From: Cryptomeria japonica
Lineage: Eukaryota; Streptophyta; Pinopsida; Cupressales; Cupressaceae
DNA length: 64,000 bases
Reading direction: 5' to 3'
Assembly: GCF_030272615.1 (NCBI RefSeq)
Contig: NC_081408.1
Span: forward strand, 623,222,383-623,286,382
Shown: in pieces, positions 57,983-64,000 of the stretch
How positions within the stretch are numbered: the stretch's first letter is position 1
How the letters are laid out: the number at the start of each line of letters is the position of its first letter
Notes under the pieces: generated by a model
Database searches by the model: none
What the model was told of the DNA's origin: nothing
The model's input: only the letters and a program-made list of their open reading frames with translations
Position numbers and translations under genes: made by a program

Positions 57983-59289
57983 CTATAAAACAAAGAAAGG
58001 AATGAATGTATTTTCTATCGTTTACAAATGTCAGTGCAATTACAAAGTATATCTATTTTGTACTTATTCTAACTGTCTAGATAAAATATAATCTTCAAAA
58101 TATTAGAATGGAACTAAATAACCATGGGGAATATTTGACATGAACGCATCTAGTTATGGTGATGAACAACCCAAGGAAAATGCACCATCAAATTTGAAGG
58201 ATCTTTCAAATGGTGAAGGAGAACATTACTTTATTAGAAAGCTACATCTACAACCTTATTAAGTGCAATCTACTCAATAATCAAAGTAATTGTTACCGAT
58301 GAATTTTAAGGACCTGCTAATCTATGAGAGCAAACTTTCAGTAGGATGAAGATCTTTAAAGGAACCATTAACAATGAACTTGTGGGGGAGAATATTTTTC
58401 ACTAGGAAGTAGGAAGTGCATATCTACAACATTATGTTTGGACTATTGACAATTTGAAACCAATTGATAGTATTTAGAGCAATGACAACAGTCACAGTAT
58501 AAACCCTTGAAATCTAAAGATTGAACCCCAAAAAAATCTACCACCTAAAAATTTTTTTCCAAAGGAAATGCCTTTGAGAGATCAAGATCCAACAGGCAAG
58601 GCTACAAACAGCTAAAATTCAGAGATCACTAAACTAATCTTCTCCTAAGAGGAGGGTACAAAAAATTCAAGTCACACAAAATTCTTTGAACTTGGTGATA
58701 TATTTGTAGAAACATTCATGCCAAAAGGTCTATAGGCCTCATCAAAAGTTACATTTAGCACCAATCTCTAGATATGAGGAAACTATTGTATATTCTTTAT
58801 CGCTATTGTTATTCACCCGTTTGAGTTGAGTTGTTCCTTTTAATTAATTAACTAAGCTTAGTCATGTCAAGGCCCTGAAATCTGATCTCAATATCTGTTT
58901 CTTGCACTCCCTTGTTTAGTAGATTTAGTAAACTCTGTTTCCAGGGTGACTATATATATACATTCTTTTACCTCGATTGTTTTTCTCTATGATAAGAACC
59001 AGGTCGCATGCAAAACAGTTTATCTATCCTAAATTTTCATGCACTCAATCCACAACTCTTGCGCACCTCTCTGACAAACGGTTGATTATTTACTTGCTTG
59101 CATAGTCTTGTAACGTCCATTATTGTCTGGTTATAATTTGTGTTGATGCCTTCCCCCTAATTTCTTTATTTGACCTTTCCTACCCATGGGCCTCTTTTAG
59201 CCTATGTTACCAAAAACGAGAAACAAAAATCGAAACAGAATCTGCAAGTAACGTAATGAAAAACAGAATATTTAAAGGATTAAGATAGT
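57983..59289. other. AT-rich sequence upstream of the NB-ARC exon
   Basis: Probably intron of the resistance-type gene followed by intergenic DNA. No TIR-domain motif (such as DVFLSFRG) was recognised on the minus strand here. Confidence 0.45.
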
Positions 59290-61175
59290 CGAAGCAAAAG
59301 GAGAAGCCACCTAAAGCTGCAGATCGTTGTTTCACAGATGTTGATGATGCCAACTTAGCTGCATTCTTGAAAATAGAAATTTCAAATGATTAGAGAAAAA
59401 GGAAAGAGCCATCATTTGTTGTAAAAATTGTTGCTCCTTTCATGAAAGATATGAAAGCTATTAAATTTGGGTGAAAATATTTGAAAGAGTCATAGTATTT
59501 AGAGTTTGCTGCTGTCAAAAGCCAGATCATGTCATGTTTAATCATGTTATGTTTAAAAAATAGGATGAGTCCATTTCTAAGAGATTGCATGCATTTGTTA
59601 AAAAGTTGTTGAAGGTGTGTTTGAGCTACCTAAAGAAAAACATGGAAGAGTGAGTGAAGGTAAGTGGTACTACTCAAATCATAGAAACCGATCTATTAAG
59701 GTAAGTTAAAATCTTTTGTCAATGGGAAAGATAGGAAAGAAGGTGAAAAAAAAAAATGAAAATTTAATTAGTGAGATAGATCTTTTAAAAAATGAAATAA
59801 TGGAAATGAAGAAATTTAAATTAAAGATGATTGCAATCATAAAAGAGGGACAAGCTGAAAAATGTAAATTTTTGGATGAGAATTGTGATCTTGAAAAAAA
59901 ATCAAGATCAAGATCAAGAGAAAAATGAAGATCTAAAGGAAATGTTAAAGCTATTTGATAAGATTAAGAAAAGGAAGGACGACTTAGAGCAAAGAGAAAA
60001 GGTGTTTGATGACTTAGAAGAGAAACTGAAGAGAATAGAAGGGGAGAATAGTTATACAAGAAGGAAATATCAAAATTGAATGCAGAGAATGAAAGTTTAA
60101 AGTCAAAAGCATTGGTCCATGACGATTCATGTAGTACAGAAGATTTGTGTTCATCACTTGAGAAGTGTAATTTTATTGAAGTCATTTGTGATAAAGATAA
60201 GCATGTTAATGAGTCTAAAAGTCTTGTTAGATGTGATGAGATTAAGAAAAGTTGTTTTTAAAATGTTGGTTTCAATATCATGAAAAAAATGGGTTATAAA
60301 GGTAAAGGATTGGGAAAATATGAACAAGGGATTAGAGAGCCTATTGAGGCAATAATGAGGCCAAAATATGAGGGCCTTGGATATGTCACAAGAAAAGAAA
60401 ATGATGCTACCAGTTCAAGCAAAAAAACCTAAGAAAGGCATTGTATTAGGTGTTCTCATTGCAACAGAGAATCGCATTCAAGACATGTGTTGGGATTTGC
60501 ATCCTTGTAAAATTTGTGGTTTAAGAAATCATTGTAAAAAAATGTTTTGGAAGAAAGAATCTACAACAGATTGTATAAAAATGGACTGTAGATGGACCTA
60601 TGGATCTTGTTGGCAAAAACTTACAAGTATGTTCAAAAGGTTGTACAAATTTTCATGTGTGAAAAATGTTAACAATCATAAGAAGTTTGAATGTTTAAAA
60701 GTAATGAAAAATGTTTTGAGTCAAAAGAAATCATCGTCTAGCAAGACAACTATAGATTATGACGTTGCAAGATGTTCCAAGTTGATATTTTGAAGACATG
60801 AAAACAACGAGTTTGAGAGACTGCCGCAACAGTTGAGGGAAGCCAAACGAATGTCCTTTTATTAAGAAAAGATATGCAGATCTTAAAGATGGTTTGAAGT
60901 TATTATGCAAAGAAATAATTTAAGTCAGCAGACTTTGTTGTAACCGTCAATTAGAGACAAAAGAAAAGAACTTGTAAAGAAGAATCTATCAAAGACATTG
61001 TGAATACTGAAAAGTGCAGCAGTTGTAGCAATAGCCAGTTAGCAAAAAAAATATGAAGAAGAGACTGCAGACACAAAGAGAAGATTGCTAAAGAGTTTGA
61101 CTACCATAGCAGTTGAAGAAAGGTGCAAAGAACAAAAAGGTAAATGGTATGCTAGCAGTTGAGATTAAGGGGGAA
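59290..61175 (+). pseudogene. retroelement coding relic with coiled coil, G-patch and zinc-knuckle-like motifs
   Basis: Broken plus-strand coding sequence upstream of an LTR. 59290-59620 holds fragments such as PPKAADRCFTDVDDANLAAF. 59716-60260 is a Lys/Glu-rich coiled coil in two frames. 60265-60395 reads GFNIMKKMGYKGKGLGKYEQ then EGLGYVT, a G-patch (RNA-binding, glycine-rich) motif. 60430-60560 gives, across a frame change, CSHCNRESHSRH and CWDLHPCKICGLRNHCKK, zinc-binding Cys/His clusters. A polypurine tract (GATTAAGGGGGAA, 61163-61175) ends the region. G-patch domains occur in some plant and retroviral gag/pol proteins. No RT or integrase seen; many stops. Confidence 0.6.
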
Positions 61176-61511
61176 TGTTGGATATTATAATCTCAACTAC
61201 CTCTCCTATTTAGTCAACTTTGCATCAACTACCTCTCCTATTTAGTCAACTTTGCATCCTCTGTATGTAAGGACAAGTCTAGTAAGAAAATCTTTCTAGG
61301 ATTTGAATGGATCTTATCCACCCTATCCTTTACCCGCAAGATATTTTCCATGTATGTGATCAATAAGTAGAATTCTTGATGGTTCTTCCAGCCACCTCCA
61401 TTACATTTCTACATATGATGTATTCCAGAAGCACTTGTAATCAATCTATGATGAATGAATATACATTTTCTTTTGTATTTGTGTACCCTGTTTCCTCCCC
61501 TGTTTCTAACA
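61176..61511 (+). repeat. 3' LTR of the G-patch element
   Basis: 336 bp from TGTTGGATATT to ...TTTCTAACA, directly after a polypurine tract. It contains a 32-bp tandem duplication (ACTACCTCTCCTATTTAGTC at about 61196 and 61228). No matching 5' LTR was found in the window, so the element is truncated on its left. Confidence 0.7.
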
Positions 61512-62679
61512 ATATTCTGATGTAGCGCATCTATGAAACAGATTAGACTGCAAAAAGAAAACAATAACCAAGAAATGGAGAAGACGAGCAAACTCAGCTA
61601 CAGCAGTTCTTAAATATAAAAAAACATATATCACTCTTATTTCGTTCTTCAACGTGTACAGAAAATACATTCACAGAGAAGAAGAAAACGACCAGCAACA
61701 TCTGAATCTCTTTTTTATATATCTCTAGGTTTTCCCCCTTCTTCTAAGCTCAGGCCCAAATTTAAACGAAAAAATTCCCCCAAAATAAATGATCTTCTGC
61801 TCCATGGTCAGGACATAGGAAGAGACGATTAAGGAGATGCTCTGCATCATCTTCGCATTGCATTAATGCTAGAAACGAGTTTGAAAACATGCACACGTAT
61901 GGCAAATCTTCTATCCAAGTTCTTTAGTGAATTCAAATTTTTAACCTCATTTCATTGCATTTGACAGGATATTAGTAAGTACCTGGAATGTTTGGAGGAA
62001 GGCTTCCCCAGATAATTATGTTTGGGACGGCTTGTCAATCAAAGCATTTTTTTGGCCAGTTATTCAAGATTATTCACTTTCTGATGTTACAGTTCAGGAA
62101 GTTTGGAGTTCAAGTAAAAGAATTCATAGGCATAAAAGACTATAATAATATTTTTGCAATTGGGATGGATTAATTTCTGGACTTAGTTAATGGTGATTCT
62201 GTTAAAAAAATAGATGTGTGTCAGAATTCCAGAGTTCAAGAATATTTATAAGACCTTACTGAATCAGAAATCCTGTTACATTATTTTTTAATGGAAGTAC
62301 GTTGCAGCGCAGCTCTGGTTAGTTTTAAAAGAAAATGAACTTTATCCAAACATTTAACATACATAATGGAGTAGGTAATGATATATTCAATTACCGATAA
62401 TAAATAGCTAAATACACACAATACAATTTCTCTTTATGTTCACAAACTATCATTATCTTTTAAAAAACAAATCTTTTATCTCCACTGATAATATGCAGAT
62501 TTTTTTTTGTACCTTCTATACCTCAGCAGACTACTATAAAACTGTATTTTTATTTATATCTTCTTAATCTAAATAATTGTCAGGACCTGCACTGGTGGAT
62601 AATACACGGAGTTTTTTATAAAATTCAGGGTGTTTTGTTAAGAGTTTTTAGGTTATTTTAAAAGGGTGGTTTCTTAAAT
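61512..62679. other. intergenic sequence, no gene recognised
   Basis: AT-rich with short frames only. A stretch near 61980-62180 reads protein-like on the plus strand (MFGGRLPQIIMFGTACQSK) but matches nothing I recognise. Confidence 0.4.
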
Positions 62680-62900
62680 TTTGTAATGCAATTTAAGTTT
62701 AAAAAATTAAACTGTGAAAAATTTGAGGAAGCTGGTGGTCTCATGAATTTTATTATAGAACATGTTCAATTCAATATGGTAAATATGTGGTGGCTGATTG
62801 TCTTCCCAAATGGACATCTGACTTTATGGAGGGATGGTCTATTGGGAATAGGGATCAACTATCTCCAGCGTTGTCTCACATGTTGGATCTACTAGTGAAT
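62680..62900 (+). pseudogene. LINE RNase H C-terminal relic
   Basis: The frame shifts near 62780; the downstream part reads VADCLPKWTSDFMEGWSIGN then RDQLSPALSHMLDLLVNHDK and a stop (TAG at 62918). The VADxLAKW motif is the end of the RNase H-like domain in plant LINE-type reverse-transcriptase proteins. Only the 3' end of the element is present, as is usual for 5'-truncated LINE copies. Confidence 0.5.
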
Positions 62901-63294
62901 CATGATAAGTCTCCATAGTCCCGTCTTGGCTGGGCAGTTCCCCTTCCTTTGATGTACTTTTCTTTCTGTGTTGAATAAATTTGTATCCCTCTTTATTGTC
63001 AATTGATAAAAATTTGAAAAACTTCAAATAATTGACCTGTGGCAAAACGGATAATGTCTAAAACTTCACTTTTTCCACCCGCTCAAATTTACAGTCATAA
63101 AAAATAAAAGCTGTTATTCGTCAGCCAAAAATTCCAATCGATTCTGTAGCAATTTTTATTTTTATTCAGAAGACTTCCTGACACTTGAAAAAAGATCTGA
63201 CGCCCCATGAAACCCAGTCTTACCGATCCTTTTTCCAGAAATCTAACGAAAGGTTGAGCTCTGGAAGATACGTTTTTGCACAAGTTTGTTGGAA
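62901..63294. other. probable LINE 3' flank and intergenic sequence
   Basis: Continues past the relic's stop without recognisable genes; an A-rich stretch near 63098-63108 could be a decayed poly(A) tail, not certain. Confidence 0.3.
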
Positions 63295-63492
63295 TGGCCA
63301 ACCCCAACCACCACAGTTATGCTATCTCACCAGACAAGGCGCTGCTGCTTCATTTGGTACCTGAAGACTTCTGTTATGAATTGTCTTATCCTCATCTGCC
63401 TCTGCCCTGCTTTCTCAAACTCTTTTATTATCACATTTATTATTTGTCAGCAGCCCGTACACAGCCCATGCTCAATAATGCTCTACAGTTCT
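63295..63492 (+). CDS. hypothetical 65-aa ORF
   Basis: Starts MANPNHHSYAISPDKALLLH with a reasonable initiation context and ends at TAA after NNALQF. Its first half has balanced, GC-richer codon use unlike the surroundings, so it may be a first exon or an exon fragment of a host gene. The second half (Tyr/Phe/Leu-rich) looks like read-through into intron. No family recognised; could equally be chance. Confidence 0.25.
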
Positions 63493-64000
63493 AAATCCTT
63501 TATTTCTAAAAGCATTTATGATTTTTATATATGTTGCTCTTATTGTCTGTGATAACATGTATAGCAGATAAAGGAGCTACTCTGTTTGTTTTTTTAATGT
63601 TAGAGCAGAAGCTCTGTTTCAAGTAAAGTTATATATTCTCTCTTTCACTCTAAGAGCAGCAGCTCTATTTTACTTGGATCTAATTTTATTAACTCTACTT
63701 TCTATTTGTATTGTACTGTGTATTTTAAAGTGCAATAGCTGAAACTCTATGTTGATCAGCTGAATCTATGTTGTTTTTGTATTCTCTATGTCTTCTTATT
63801 CTGTCAAGTTTCGGAGATTAGATATATTTATAAAAATTTAGCATTAGAAAACATTTATTGACAAGGAAGAAATTACTGCTGATCTGAAAATTGAGCAGAC
63901 AAACTCAGAGGGTGTTAAGGGATTTGACAAATTACAATTATTTTGACAAATGGTAGCATAATAGGCACTAGGCTTAATCAGTGCATCCAACACACTGGAT
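63493..64000. other. AT-rich sequence at window end
   Basis: No gene seen. Two short related words (GAGCAGAAGCTCTGTTT near 63604 and GAGCAGCAGCTCTATTT near 63654) form a local direct repeat with partial palindromes. Confidence 0.4.

Overview
The window reads as nuclear DNA of a seed plant with a large, repeat-rich genome. A gymnosperm (conifer-like) is the best fit by inference: the DNA is AT-rich, genes are very sparse, retroelements are nested, tandem arrays are long, and the single resistance-type gene has the TIR-class NB-ARC/LRR style common in conifers. No tRNA, rRNA, CRISPR or bacterial-type features were seen.

Layout. (1) 1-5752: AT-rich sequence with a CT/AT microsatellite and a pyrimidine-rich stretch, no recognisable gene. 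(2) 5753-29313: two chromodomain-type Ty3/gypsy elements on the minus strand in the order LTR - body A - LTR - body B - LTR, sharing the middle LTR. Body A is split by a younger 11.5-kb Tat-like Ty3 element (9820-21314) inserted exactly inside the reverse-transcriptase domain with a 5-bp target duplication. The younger element has lost its RT/RNase H/integrase core. It keeps a 974-codon gag-protease frame and carries, on the opposite strand, a TATA box and a spliced plant-mobile-domain (PMD) gene remnant. (3) 29314-33740: intergenic repeats and a decayed PIF1-type helicase, itself split by a 295-bp MITE-like insertion. (4) 33755-35652: about 15 units of a 111-141 bp satellite in which each unit is a nested hairpin. 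(5) 35930-45682: a decayed, chimeric plus-strand gene. It begins with an inverted duplication of a fragment resembling a DRM-type de novo DNA methyltransferase and ends in a series of duplicated micro-exons. It is interrupted by a 5.7-kb non-autonomous LTR element (36891-42620) and by a solo LTR (43356-45007). (6) 46205-47000: a tandem array of about 178 bp period. (7) 47277-50533: a decayed five-exon minus-strand gene with conserved Asp/His/Cys motifs of a poorly described, possibly transposase-like family. (8) 50534-55100: AT-rich, with a copia gag relic. (9) 55131-57982: an NB-ARC-LRR disease-resistance-type gene on the minus strand, the best candidate for a working host gene, with three exons whose splice phases agree. 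(10) 59290-64000: a retroelement relic with a G-patch and zinc-knuckle motifs and its 3' LTR, a LINE RNase H tail, and a small unrecognised ORF.

Almost everything between 5.7 and 51 kb is mobile or captured DNA in several layers of insertion. The most unusual items are the DRM-fragment hairpin, the multi-exon transposase-like gene remnant, the hairpin satellite and the antisense PMD gene. All homology statements are from motif recognition by eye; no database was searched.
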